Made by a program: the position numbers and the translations under genes. The notes under the pieces were generated by a model. That model worked only from the letters and a program-made list of their open reading frames with translations. It made no database searches and was not told the origin of the DNA. A stretch of 64,000 nucleotides of DNA from Ypsolopha sequella (lineage: Eukaryota > Arthropoda > Insecta > Lepidoptera > Ypsolophidae): positions 12,666,001-12,730,000 of the forward strand of contig OW204000.1 in assembly GCA_934047225.1 (NCBI GenBank), read 5' to 3'. Position 1 is the stretch's first letter; each line of letters begins with the position of its first letter. Below, piece by piece: positions 11,087 through 20,614 of the stretch.

Positions 11087-11533
11087 CGCGTCGGAAAGGA
11101 ATAAATTTCATTTATTTTTGTTTCTTCCATATGAAACTTGGCGAACATTAATATAACACGACTTTAGCCCAGTTTTCACCCTGCACGTCTCGAGAATCCG
11201 CAACAGTATCCAGTAGAAAGTCGAGAATATCCGATAGAAGTAACTATCCAACGAACGTTTAAACTGAATAAAAAAACGTTAAGCTTTGTTAAAAGATTGC
11301 AAACCTGATAATCGAGTAAAGTTGCTCTTTATTCGCGTATAGAAATCCTTTGTGCTGAAGCAACACCCTAATGTAAACATTTAAACAATAGCATTCACGG
11401 AGAACAAACCTTCGTTTTATATTTCAAGTAGACTTTAATATTTATTAATTTGTTCAAAAAGCCTGCCTTGGCTTTTTGTAGGGGTTTAAAATGTTAGAAC
11501 ATTATCGATATCATTGATGAAAACCCAGTGAAA
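11087..11533. other. no recognised feature
   Basis: No repeat pair or coding frame recognised. Confidence 0.4.
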
Positions 11534-11580
11534 ACCGGTCAAGTGTGAGTCAGACTCGCGCACCTACGGTTCTGTATTTC
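11534..11580. repeat. fragment of the GTTCCGTA repeat
   Basis: AAACCGGTCAAGTGTGAGTC and ACTCGCGCACCTACGGTTC match the head of the 382-680 element with substitutions. The remainder is missing. Confidence 0.65.
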
Positions 11581-12025
11581 ATCAGTTTTGAGGAAAGTCA
11601 GGAAAATTGTATTTAAAATCTTGCCCATAACTATTTCTTAAGAGCAGTTTTGCAGCCAGATTGTGAAAAACCCACCTTTTTCTAATTAATCAAAACAGAA
11701 CACTTAAATTCAAAATTCACTCAATAGTTATTCAACAAAACCTTATTACCTATGTATTGTGTTTGTTGCCATCGCAGTTTCCATAAGTTTCTGAAAATTA
11801 GAATTAAAAAAAATTTTTACTTTAAAAATGTTACGTTGGAAGTGATAAATGAGGTAATTATGAATAATTACGGTTACGGTGAATGTGATAAATTCAGGTA
11901 GATTAATCACCTTCACCAGCGATTATTAATAATTCTCTTAAGGTTTTGATGAAAGTAATAAAACACACATGATTAAGCTTAATTTATCGTTCTTATGTTG
12001 GTTTATATAAAATTATCAAGATAAC
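11581..12025. other. no recognised feature
   Basis: AT-rich; nothing recognised. Confidence 0.4.
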
Positions 12026-12080
12026 AAGATATATTTCGACTGATGACGACCCCATACCGAGGGTCGAAATATATTGAGTA
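12026..12080 (+). ncRNA. hammerhead-like motif (Penelope-type), stem I disrupted
   Basis: CTGATGA at about 12040 is followed by a GACCC/GGGTC stem II hairpin and GAAATATATT. The downstream GAGTAATAA lacks its complement immediately upstream. Instead an inverted piece (AAGATATATTTCGA) precedes the core, so this copy looks rearranged. Its 3' flank continues at 12478 beyond an inserted L element, as the parallel sequence at 22733-22812 shows. Confidence 0.45.
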
Positions 12081-12090
12081 ATAATTTTTT

Positions 12091-12477
12091 CAATGCAAGT
12101 GCTCGTAAAGGCCCACTTTTTATGCATCAAAACCGAACAGAAAGTCGATTATTTTGCCCTAGGGCTTTATTATTATTATTTTTTTAATTTATTTACAATG
12201 GTTGGCTAACCTGGTTGGAGCCTTTCCTGTGTACCATAAATGTTATTTTTTTCCACTATTTAACGGCTCTGGATACAGTCCTTTTGAGCCAATCATAATT
12301 TAAAGTTCACAAGATTATATTTGTTTTATTTCCTCACACTATGCATTGAAAAACGTAGTATGATACACGGGCGTAAGAGCAATAAATTACTCGGTTACGT
12401 TTAAAATACTCGCTACGCTCGTGTTTTAAATCGTCCTCGTAATTTATTCCTTTTCGCCCTTGTAGCATAAACTACTA
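12091..12477 (+). repeat. double-hairpin element L, copy 2
   Basis: CAATGCAAGTGCTCGTAAAG to GTAGCATAAACTACTA, close to copy 1 with small indels. The sequence to either side is continuous in the paralogue at 22733-22812 (ATTGAGTGCCTATTTTTATT), so the insertion point is a T-rich site. Confidence 0.85.
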
Positions 12478-13164
12478 TTTTATTGTTTTAATACTAATTA
12501 ATAATCATAGGAAATAAATAAAGCTCATAAAAGCAGAATATAATATATTTATAAACAAGATAACAAAAGACATTCTTTAAAAATTAAACAAATTAAATTA
12601 AATATTAATTATAAACGGCTATACTCGCGATGTTTGGCAGTCATGAAAATAAACATCCGTGCATGAAAAAAAATATGTACTTTTATATCTTACCAAAATT
12701 GCTCGATTGGCCATTTAAGCACTGGGACGACGATAAGAGGATTTTACCATCTATTTTCAGACAAAACTATTGCCTTATCCATACGTCGAGTTTACTATTT
12801 ATTTTCCAACAAGACTGTTGTCATACGTAGATTTAACAATCTATTTTCCGACAAGACTGATCAACTCACAGTCGGCCTCCTTTCATTGAGTTTGAATATT
12901 GCATTTTTTTGTTAAATAAGAAAAGTCAATTTTAGCAGTGCCTACAGGAAAAGTGATAATGATAACAAAGTATCATTTATAGGTATGACTTTTCAATCAG
13001 TCCACAAAAATTCATTGAGTCCCGTAAAAAAATTCACGCCGTCATAAAATTGACATAAAATCACGAAACTTACTTCTGTTTTTGGTGAGTTCCCCCTATT
13101 TTGATTATCTTCAGAATTAAATTGAATTTCAAATTTATTTGCCACCTAAAAGTTCACTTTCGAA
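12478..13164. other. tail of the hammerhead-bearing element, then unassigned
   Basis: 12478-12560 matches 22745-22815 (AAATAAATAAAGCTCATAAA and AATATAATATATTTAT), which completes the interrupted element. From there to 13164 nothing is recognised; the 66-codon ORF at 12630 has no known motif. Confidence 0.5.
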
Positions 13165-13385
13165 GGATTTCTTTAAATCAATCGAATGGGCGGAGTTAGG
13201 CATATATTTATTATATGTATTGCATATATTTATAATATTATTTATTCCTTATTCCTATAAATTATTCTATAAAGTTTTTTTTTATTAAATTTAAATAAAC
13301 CCAACTTTTTTATTTCTCTGCATATTTCCCCATATTATTATTTATGACATAAAACTATTACCTATACACAAAGATTATTTAAATA
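13165..13385 (+). repeat. AT-rich repeat M, copy 1
   Basis: CGAATGGGCGGAGTTAGGCA through to TACCTATACACAAAGATTAT matches the inverted copy at 30250-30460. The pair has many small differences, so this is an old repeat of unknown class. Confidence 0.65.
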
Positions 13386-13499
13386 TTACATAAAAACTGA
13401 TTAATCATTTACTAAATAAATCAAATACATAACAAAAAAAATAAAATTTAAACGAAATCATATTTTAAATTAAACTAAATAAAATATTCTATCAAGGTC

Positions 13500-13699
13500 G
13501 CTGCCGTTGTGCGGGAGAGTGCCTAGCAGGCTGGCAGCGTGCCTAGCAGGCTGGCAGCGTTACCTCGTTGTATGGCCAGACTGATTCTGTGGCCGAGGTA
13601 AGTCCCAGCCCGAGGGTCCCCGGAGGCATCGACCAGGCGTTTTGATAGATCTTTATATAAAGAATGTGCACTCGGTCCCCATGTCTCATAATTTAATTT
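13500..13699 (-). pseudogene. C-terminal fragment of a transposable-element ORF, frameshifted
   Basis: The minus strand reads ETWGPSAHSLYKDLSKRL, then LVDASGDPRAGTYLGHRISL and AIQRGNAASLLGT. The same C-terminal pattern (ISLAxQRGN..SxLGTLP...SDL) occurs at 22152-22400 and 60316-60392. I associate it with reverse-transcriptase-type insect TE ORFs but cannot name the clade. A 20-bp tandem duplication, GTGCCTAGCAGGCTGGCAGC twice at about 13518-13559, shifts the frame just before the expected end. No start codon is present; the fragment is dead. Confidence 0.6.
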
Positions 13700-15644
13700 T
13701 TATACGTTAAATTTATTGACAATAGCATTCTTTTTTGTGTGTATTGTTAATTAAAAATAATTATGATTAATATTGATATTGGTACACATATTTGGGTCTT
13801 TAACAAATGTAGTTATTTTACTTATGTTGAATAAATATTTTTCACTTTGACATTGCACAGTTTCACTTCTATAATCGGAGAAGAGGTCGGTAATTTCCGC
13901 GGAACATATCGCGATTAAGAAGATGAGCGATGCGAAAAGAATAATTTCCTCTTTCCGGTCTTCACTGGCAGTCGGTGTTCACAAGATAAATTGCATAGTA
14001 AATCCGCGAGAAGAAAAAGTTGTGGCGATAAAATAAATAGAACATGTTCTGTTCACAAAATGGTCTATCGAAGGAACTATCCAATTATTTTAGTAATTCA
14101 CTCGCTCTGTATGCAACAAATACGAGTACGTTGATGTCAAAATACTTGAGTAGGTATGGATGAGGATTTTTAGCTTAATGCTCGCCTTGTTGATTACAAA
14201 ATACCGCGGGGAAGGTAGATGATATGCCAAATTCCACGCTAACGTGTTGAACATGATGGATATTTACTTTCAAAAGATACTACGACTCAATACAACAATA
14301 CAACACAACTCCAAAGTCTGCACAAGCTTTCATACTGTGAAAATACATAATAAAATACCTACCGTCCTGAAAATAAATTTAAGTATCCTAAAGTATGTGT
14401 CCTGAAATAAAATCCGATAAAATAACCTTTATTCTCTTGGAGTCGGTTCTGTATGCCACATTCATAAGCTATAAGAACATCTGAAAAGTTCGCGTGAACG
14501 TATCAAATATTCCCGAAGCGTTTCCGGAACGTTTGTAGAGCTCCGCAAATACAGATCCTACATTGTTCGTGAAATTTGTTTTCTAAAACGAGGTTTTGTG
14601 AAAAAGCCGTGATAAAATCGACATTTATTAAACAGTAAAACGACTGTTGTTGACTGTTAAATGGAACAGAAATTTTCGCAAACAAAAGCGAGTAACCGGT
14701 GGATGAAATTATCGACTAATTTATAAAATCAGAAAATTCTGAAGCTGGAGGTAGATGAAGAGAAAAGGAAAAGCTGGGAAATTCCATTTCCCCCGCAAAG
14801 TGGCGCGCCTATCTCTGACGTGAACAGCAAGCTCGCCATTTTCAAGAGAAACACGACGTGTTGGAATATTTGTTTACCCTTCGCTGGTCAACATCATTTT
14901 GCTACCAAAATATGTAACACGAAAGGCTCATAATGGATTTAGTTTCCTATGTGGATTTACTACGCCTTTAGCTAGTGGAAAAAATGGACTCCTGTGTCAG
15001 CTTTCAGTGTACAAGTTTCAAAGGGTTTATTCGGGTTGGGAATTAGTGTCACGTTACTATTGGCTGTCGTTCTGAACAAAGGTGTATTCCTTTATACATA
15101 GCTAGGTACTATAGCATACATTACGTCCAGCTATTCTGTTAGCCTATAGCAAATGTGATGGTAAGCTTAGAAGCAGATGTTTGAAGTGACAGGGGGTTAA
15201 CAAGTAAATTCAAGTAGATCCGTGTGTTGTATCTAATCCTTATATGTCGCTGAGAGAAGCTGGGCTTGACACACGCTTCTCATCGAATTAACCCTTTTGA
15301 CAGATTTCTCGTCCCAGCTCTTGGATGAGACTCGAAATTTTCTTTGGTTTACATAATTTGTCATTGCTTTTACTACTGACTGACATGCTAATAACCTCCA
15401 CAAGTTGAGCTTTCAGGTTTTCCATTTTCGCATCTAACTTAATATTTTTTCTGGGTCTTATTTTATAGATGTACTAAGAATGTTCGTCCGTAGGTTGGTT
15501 TACAATAATTAGATGTTTCACTTTTTACGATCACTAGGCACTTCTGAAAAAGACTTTTGTATGATTAGAAATATATATATGTATATTTTGCTATTATAAG
15601 CTTTTCAACACAAAATAAAAATAATAAATCAAATATTTTGAGAT
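13700..15644. other. about 1.9 kb without recognised repeat or gene
   Basis: No inverted or direct repeat pair with the rest of the window and no convincing ORF; the 60-codon minus ORF at 14503 has no known motif. Such single-copy sequence inside a repeat-rich window is where host regulatory or unannotated exon sequence could lie, but I see no direct sign of either. Confidence 0.4.
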
Positions 15645-15695
15645 ATATTTCGGCCTACTTTGGGGCCGACGTCAGTCAAAAATTTCTATGATTAG
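15645..15695 (-). ncRNA. hammerhead-like motif (Penelope-type) with intact stem I
   Basis: On the minus strand: TTTTTGA, core CTGACGT, a GGCC/GGCC stem II, GAAATATATC, then TCAAAA. TTTTGA and TCAAAA pair perfectly as stem I, and the cleavage-site triplet would be ATC. The A9 position is T here, and one extra base separates the core from stem II. Both lower confidence that it cleaves. Confidence 0.5.
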
Positions 15696-16418
15696 AAATA
15701 TAATACATAATCATGCAAATACATACAAATCACAGAGCAAAGAGAAATGGTTGAGGTGAAATGTATATTCCTGAGGCTTATCTTGCGTTACTAAAAAGCG
15801 TCGTTAATTTCCAACCTAATGAAAACTCTTTAAAACAAGGCAAAGTGAGGTAAAGTAATAAAGGTGTCTCCTTGCCCCCGGATACACTCAGGGACTGAGG
15901 GTCTATTGTTTCGACTCACCATAACAGTAAAGTGGCGGTGACCCTAGCCCCTAATCAATGTGATAGCCCATTATCTGAAGATTGCTTTTCTGGAGGTACA
16001 TAGACAAGACTCTGGCCGTTAATTGTCTTTGATAGCTGCGAAGTAAAAGCGACGCGACGATGTGGCGTCAATGCATTTAAATGTTATAAAATCCAATTTG
16101 CTTGTTTGATAACAAACCATCCATTTATAGATTCTTTTATTAAATAATAAAACTCTAGACGTCAAGTTGAACGTGAACGTTATTATATTATTTTAATAAT
16201 ATAATAATATTAATACGTGTTTATATCAGGTGTAATAGACCCATAGTAAAAAATAAAATTAAAATTAAGTAAAATAAGAACATAAATATTAAAACTAAAA
16301 CTAACTACGTCAATAAACATAATATAGTCAATTAAAATTGATTACATTCAGTTATTACAGATTACATAGCAAATTACATAACGAAATTAAAAGGAAAACT
16401 ATCAGCTAAGTAGGCTTT
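15696..16418. other. no recognised feature
   Basis: Nothing recognised apart from an AT-only imperfect palindrome near 16178-16215 (ATTATTTTAATAATATAATA). Confidence 0.45.
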
Positions 16419-16572
16419 ACAAGTTAACGAGTACAGATCACGCCAAACTTTTAGTCCCCTCTAAACACGGGGCGAATTGCATCAGCAGGAACAAAATGTA
16501 CGGGCCGTTCTTGGGAAAAGCAACTTCCGAGCGTACTAGAAGTTTGGCGCGATCTGTATTAGTTGACAAACT
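16419..16572. repeat. small foldback MITE
   Basis: GTTAACGAGTACAGATCACG and CCAAACTTTTAGT at the left pair with ACTAGAAGTTTGGCGCGATC and TGTATTAGTTGAC at the right. About 150 bp, no ORF. Confidence 0.75.
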
Positions 16573-16617
16573 TATAAAATGTACTTGGAGAAGAAGTCCG
16601 CATATTGTGTAGGACAA

Positions 16618-16668
16618 CTACGGAACCCTACACTGCGCGTGGCCCGACACACACTTGGCTGGTTTTTT
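16618..16668. repeat. fragment of the GTTCCGTA repeat, variant
   Basis: ACTACGGAACCCTACACTGC followed by GCGTGGCCCGACACACACTT and GGCTGGTTTTTT is the inverted head end of the lepidopteran repeat family. Confidence 0.65.
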
Positions 16669-16747
16669 TAATATAAGGAGAAGGAACTAATATCAATCCA
16701 AAATTTATAATATTGCAACTACCCTGAAATTCAGATCCCCTTTTCTT

Positions 16748-17029
16748 TAATTATTATTAGAGTGCATTACAAACTTGCAATCAATTAGAAACAAATCTAA
16801 AAGCACAAATATTTTGAAAAAATTCCTTGGACCTGGATTTGAACCTGCGACCTCTTGCTTACATGACAGGTGCGCTACCGACTGCGCTACCGAGGATCGT
16901 ATCTGGAACGATGAATGTTTCCACGATACCTGTACGTCGATTTCATTTTCATTTTCTTTGAAAATATTTACCCTTTTAAATTTGTTTCTGATTGATTGCA
17001 AGTTTTTAATGCACTCTAATAATAATTAG
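16748..17029. repeat. MITE with tRNA-like core
   Basis: TIRs: TAATTATTATTAGAGTGCAT at the left and its inverse at the right, extended by AAACTTGCAATCAATTAGAA in the arms (about 50 bp). Overlapping 84-codon ORFs on the two strands span it. The minus one contains SVAQSVAHLSCKQEVAGSN, a peptide string that recurs in databases as an artefact of translated tRNA-like repeats rather than as a protein. A 5' fragment of the family lies at 39270-39373. Confidence 0.8.
16825..16903 (-). ncRNA. tRNA-like sequence inside the MITE
   Basis: On the minus strand an A box TAGCGCAGTCGGTAGCGC and a B box GGTTCAAATCC are correctly spaced. The anticodon-position loop reads CATGTAA. U33 is A, the T stem has mismatches (GCAGG against CCAGG) and the anticodon stem one, so this is a degenerate tRNA relic and not a functional tRNA gene. 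Confidence 0.6.
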
Positions 17030-17330
17030 AGTAGTCAAAGCAATGGATTTCGCAATAAAAACATGTAACCATTTTTTTTTACCGTCTTTAATGTACATTT
17101 AATTTTAACCATCTTTAATGTACATTATGCTTGCAATAAAAATATTGAGTATTGAGTATTTAGTTCGCTAAAAATATTGTCCCACGTGGGTCGATTTTCA
17201 TCATGTCAAAAGTTGTACGTACAGTTACCATATTTGCTTACAAAATATCACGACAAAGTTCAGACATGTACGTAAACATTAATTTGAAACTTAGTTGAAC
17301 TAAAATCTATATATATATATATCTATATCT
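17030..17330. other. no recognised repeat; short TA microsatellite
   Basis: A TATATATATATATATC run at about 17311-17326 precedes the Helitron-like element. Confidence 0.5.
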
Positions 17331-17616
17331 TCTATCTAATAATAAAGTAGTAAACAAGTCGTGTCTGTACATTTCATATTTTCGCAAAAACTATCATTTT
17401 TAGAATTTTTTTCTCTGTCCGTCAGAGACGTATGTTCCCTAGAGAACCAATGAACGGATTTTGATGCGGTTTTCTTTATTATCGTCGTAATGACCCTGAT
17501 CAACATATAGATTAGAGATTTTCAGAACATATAGAGGTGTTAATGACATAACGGCAAAGCTGAAAACGGGACAAAGATGCAATAAACGTGGGCGGAGCCG
17601 CAGGCAAAAGGTTAGT
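17331..17616 (+). mobile_element. non-autonomous Helitron-like element
   Basis: The 5' end is TCTATCTAATAATAAAGTAG, followed by AAACAAGTCGTGTCTGTACA. The 3' end has GTGGGCGGAGCCGCAGGC with a GCGG/CCGC hairpin and terminates AAAAGGTTAGT, matching the Helitron pattern (5' TC, hairpin, CTRR-like end, no target duplication). The interior has AACGGATTTTGATGCGGTTT. There is no Rep/helicase coding. Confidence 0.6.
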
Positions 17617-17743
17617 AATCAAATATAAGTACTCGTTTATACGTAAACAGATATTATCAGAATTACGAAGAGCCATTACGATTGATATGAACAAAGTTTC
17701 TGAATGTGACATAGTAGTTAAGAGAGTAATTAAATATATATAA

Positions 17744-18164
17744 TAGGTCTTTACATATGAAATTGCCGAAAATTTCTTACAGATTCACGAGTTTTTGTAA
17801 TTTAATAGTTATTTCCTTTATTTCTTTTTTTTTAAGTTGGTTTCAAGGTTTATCAAGGTTACATCTACGTATTAAATTTTATTTTTATTGTTAGTTTGAT
17901 AACTAAAGTTAAAATTTCAAAAACAGTTCGTCCTAGATGCTATCCATTTCCATGATAAGATTCGTAATAATTTTTTTCAGCTGACAATTTTCAAAAGTCT
18001 AATTAATTTTGCTGTTAGCTTAATGTTGTCTCATTCATACACAAAAGAAATTACATATTTTGGATGTGCCATTCCTAAAAAAAAAAATCAAAAATGTTTG
18101 TACTGAAAATTGAGTTTTCTTCAAATTCTCTATAGAAAACGGCAATTTCATATATAAAGACCTA
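17744..18164 (+). repeat. MITE family O, copy 1
   Basis: TIR TAGGTCTTTACATATGAAAT ending in TGCCG at the left, with the inverse (CGGCAATTTCATATATAAAG, ACCTA) at the right. The AT-rich ~420-bp interior includes ACAGTTCGTCCTAGATGC. Other copies are at 30985-31366 and, inverted, at 37709-38106. Confidence 0.8.
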
Positions 18165-18762
18165 ATAGTCATCGTCATATCATGAGTGGTTTGGTGCGGG
18201 GTGTGATGATGTACATGTACTGGGGGTGGGGTGTGGACTGGAAGCGCGCTACAGACGGTCGGGGGAGGGAGGTCGAGAGAGACTCTTGAACCACTTCGCC
18301 AACTCAATAGTGTCGCCAACTGGTATATTAATTATGAAACTTGACATAGGCAAATAGTCAGTTATGCTGTGTTATATTCGTCGCTGTTCGTCCTTGACTG
18401 AGTCTTATGATTTAAGCAACAATAGTTATTTAAGATACACGTGCGGAAAGTAAGGTTAAAGTCGAATAAGTGCCAAATTGATAACACGAGCGCAGCGAGT
18501 GTTTTCATTGGCACGCATTCGGATAAAAACCTTTTACGCTCAAGTATCTTACAACATTTTTCAATGCATTTTGCGAGGAAATACAACAAAAAAATAAGTA
18601 TAATAAAGAATGGTGTTTATCATCATTCAATTATTGCTAGAGCGCGCATACTTATAAATAATTGTTTTTTTTTGGACAGCAAAACCTCCTTGCATTTTTG
18701 TAATTTTTAAAATTTTATGACTTGCACCATGCACCACAGAGTCAAAAACATAAAAAAAAATA
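18165..18762. other. G-rich patch and a hairpin, otherwise unassigned
   Basis: 18190-18265 is G-rich (GGGGGTGGGGTGTGG). At 18469-18514 AAGTGCCAAATTGATAACAC pairs with GTGTTTTCATTGGCAC, a short stem containing the CGAGCGCAGCGAG motif also seen in element L. No coding frame. Confidence 0.5.
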
Positions 18763-18763
18763 T

Positions 18764-18822
18764 TTTATTTCACGCGTGAAATAAAGGATTTCAGTACTGT
18801 TTTATTTCACGCGTGAAATAAA
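18764..18822. repeat. twin 22-bp perfect palindromes
   Basis: TTTATTTCACGCGTGAAATA plus AA occurs at 18764-18785 and again at 18801-18822. Each is a perfect palindrome centred on ACGCGT, and the two start points are 37 bp apart. Confidence 0.85.
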
Positions 18823-18974
18823 GAGTCGGTTTCCGCATAATTTTGTTACACAAAAAAGAAAACTTTACGAGCAACTGCATTGAAAAATTACTTTATATTA
18901 CACCTGCTCGGAAAGTACCTTCTTACTTTTTTGAAAACGATGCAGAAAATACGTCATTACTGTCATACAAATAT

Positions 18975-19061
18975 GCGGGCGGAAAAAGTGTATGAAAATT
19001 TATTGTTAACGTGCTTGAGCGGGCAGAAAAAGTATATGCAAATCCATTGTTAACGTGCTGT
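18975..19061. repeat. 44-bp tandem duplication
   Basis: GCGGGCGGAAAAAGTGTATG at 18975 and GCGGGCAGAAAAAGTATATG at 19019, each continuing to ATTGTTAACGTGCT. Two units with a few differences. Confidence 0.8.
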
Positions 19062-19075
19062 TTTTTTTAAATAAT

Positions 19076-19156
19076 GAGCAAGTAGCCAAATGGCCAGTAT
19101 TATTTTGCGAACTCGTACATAAAACTCGAAAAATGATACTGGCCACTTGCTTTTCC
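19076..19156. repeat. short foldback
   Basis: GAGCAAGTAGCCAAATGGCC and AGTATTATTTT pair imperfectly with AAAAATGATACTGGCCACTT and GCTTTT. Confidence 0.6.
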
Positions 19157-19624
19157 TGTACATAATAAAAAATAAGAAGGAAATAAAAAGTGACAATCGC
19201 ACGCGAGTCAGTCGGTTTCTTTGATTGTATCTTGATTAAAAGTAAAATTATACTATTTCCTCGCAGGTGTAGTATAAAGCACTATGTATCACTCGGGAGA
19301 AAGTGCGATTCCCAACCCGTGTGTATTGAGGCCTTTGGCTTCGCCTCGGGCCTCAAACTACACCCTCGTTGGTAATCTTCTCCTTTCTTCCCTCGGTGAA
19401 CAATGTACTATTCTCGTACTTAATCTTAGTAATCGGTTTTTATGCCACGGCCTAATAAAGTATATACCTTACCTATGTATTTGCGTATGTATTGTTTTTA
19501 ATTATTCAATTATGTTCAGCGTTCGACGGCATACAAATGAGACTAGAATTAATTAAACCGCTATCTAACTATATAACGTAGATGAACGTCGCTGGTCTAT
19601 GTACATAATGATTGAATCTTCCCA
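19157..19624. other. no recognised feature
   Basis: Contains GGCCTTTGGCTTCGCCTCGG, a phrase type seen in several lepidopteran repeats including the Helitron interior at 56020-56240, but no definable element. ORFs at 19190 and 19284 have no known motif. Confidence 0.35.
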
Positions 19625-19860
19625 CTATCCCATTAATATTATAAATGCGAAAGTTTGGATGGATGGATGTTTGTTACTCCTTCACGCCGTAACTACTGAA
19701 CCGATTGGGCTGAAACTTTGCACAAATGTAGCTCGAAACCTGGAATAGGACATAGGCTACTTTTTATCCCATAAATCATTTCCCATGGGAATAAGAAATA
19801 GTCTCGTTCAGAAACGCGGCTTGGCTTTCAGCCTTGCCAAACATACTACTAGGGGATTAA
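19625..19860 (+). mobile_element. Helitron-like element, 5' part
   Basis: CATTAATATTATAAATGCGA and GGATGGATGGATGTTTGTTA, followed by CTACTGAACCGATTGGGCTG, is the standard 5' region of lepidopteran Helitron-like elements. It shares this segment with 55601 onward. It ends near ACATACTACTAGGGGATTAA without a clear 3' hairpin. Confidence 0.6.
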
Positions 19861-19911
19861 ATCAGTTATCAAAGATCACCACAGAGACATTAGCAGACGA
19901 TTAATTTAGAG

Positions 19912-19960
19912 AATAAGCTCTTCAAATATGGTTACACCATTCTGTTACACGTTGTATAGT
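19912..19960. repeat. lone right end of foldback family H
   Basis: GAATAAGCTCTTCAAATATG and GTTACACGTTGTATA match the right terminus of the 4385-4657 element; the left arm is absent. Confidence 0.7.
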
Positions 19961-20067
19961 TACCAGATGTAACTTTAATTTGTATTCAGAGGATGTCTCT
20001 CTCTGCCTATGTTTTATTTGTATAATCTACACGTATCGAATGTTAAATTTAACAACGTAATCTTTAT

Positions 20068-20262
20068 ATTCATCCATCCATCAGCCTAGTTCGTCCAATG
20101 CTAGATAGATGTAATAATTGAATTTAAATTTTAAACACACTTTTTCTCCTCGTTTGACTAATAGCTTTCGCTCTGAATCCACCCCTCTCGCACGGCTTAT
20201 CATTTCGCTTAGAGCGACAGTGACAAAAATAAATTGTACATAGCCTTTTAACAGTTTTTATC
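20068..20262 (-). repeat. repeat D segment flanked by a second J tail
   Basis: 20105-20262 is the inverse of repeat D at 5767 onward (CACTTTTTCTCCTCGTTTGA, AGAGCGACAGTGACAAAAAT). Beyond it, 20072-20100 again reads, on the minus strand, GGACGAACTAGGCTGATGGA, the J 3' end. D is therefore trapped between two J tails. Confidence 0.6.
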
Positions 20263-20263
20263 C

Positions 20264-20614
20264 ATCCATCAGCATAGTTTGTCCACTGCTGGATATAAGC
20301 CTTTCCAGGACTTTGCCACTCCCGGCGGTCATCCTGGAAGAATTGCCCATACTCACACACGCTCGGCAGGCGGGTTGGTGAGCGCGGTGCCGGAACCCTC
20401 GCACCAGTGACCCCGCTGCCCGTCACCAGTCTGTTCCATATACGGCCCGGCTATTGGGGATGGATATACCGCCATCCATCGGTCCCAGGCATAGTGGGCC
20501 TCCTGGTTTTTTGCCTGTGAGCTGTCCTCTTACTCTCCCCCGAATCACTTTGAGGGGGTCTCCAAGTAAGATGGTGGTACCTCCACAGTCGAGCCCGGCA
20601 TCAGCTCTACCATC
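20264..20614 (-). repeat. chimeric SINE/LINE-tail family J, copy 3
   Basis: Full-length inverted copy, from the tail GTCCACTGCTGGATATAAGC to the head CATCAGCTCTACCATC. Same J-D order as at 5401-6056. The 100-codon minus ORF at 20124 spans J and D and is not a gene. Confidence 0.75.

Noticed and set aside
16825..16903. Functional tRNA gene
   Set aside because: U33 is replaced, the T stem and anticodon stem are mismatched, and it sits inside a repeated MITE.
16747..17029. 84-codon ORFs on both strands as genes
   Set aside because: They are translations of the two arms and tRNA-like core of a MITE; near-mirror-image ORFs on both strands are what an inverted repeat gives.
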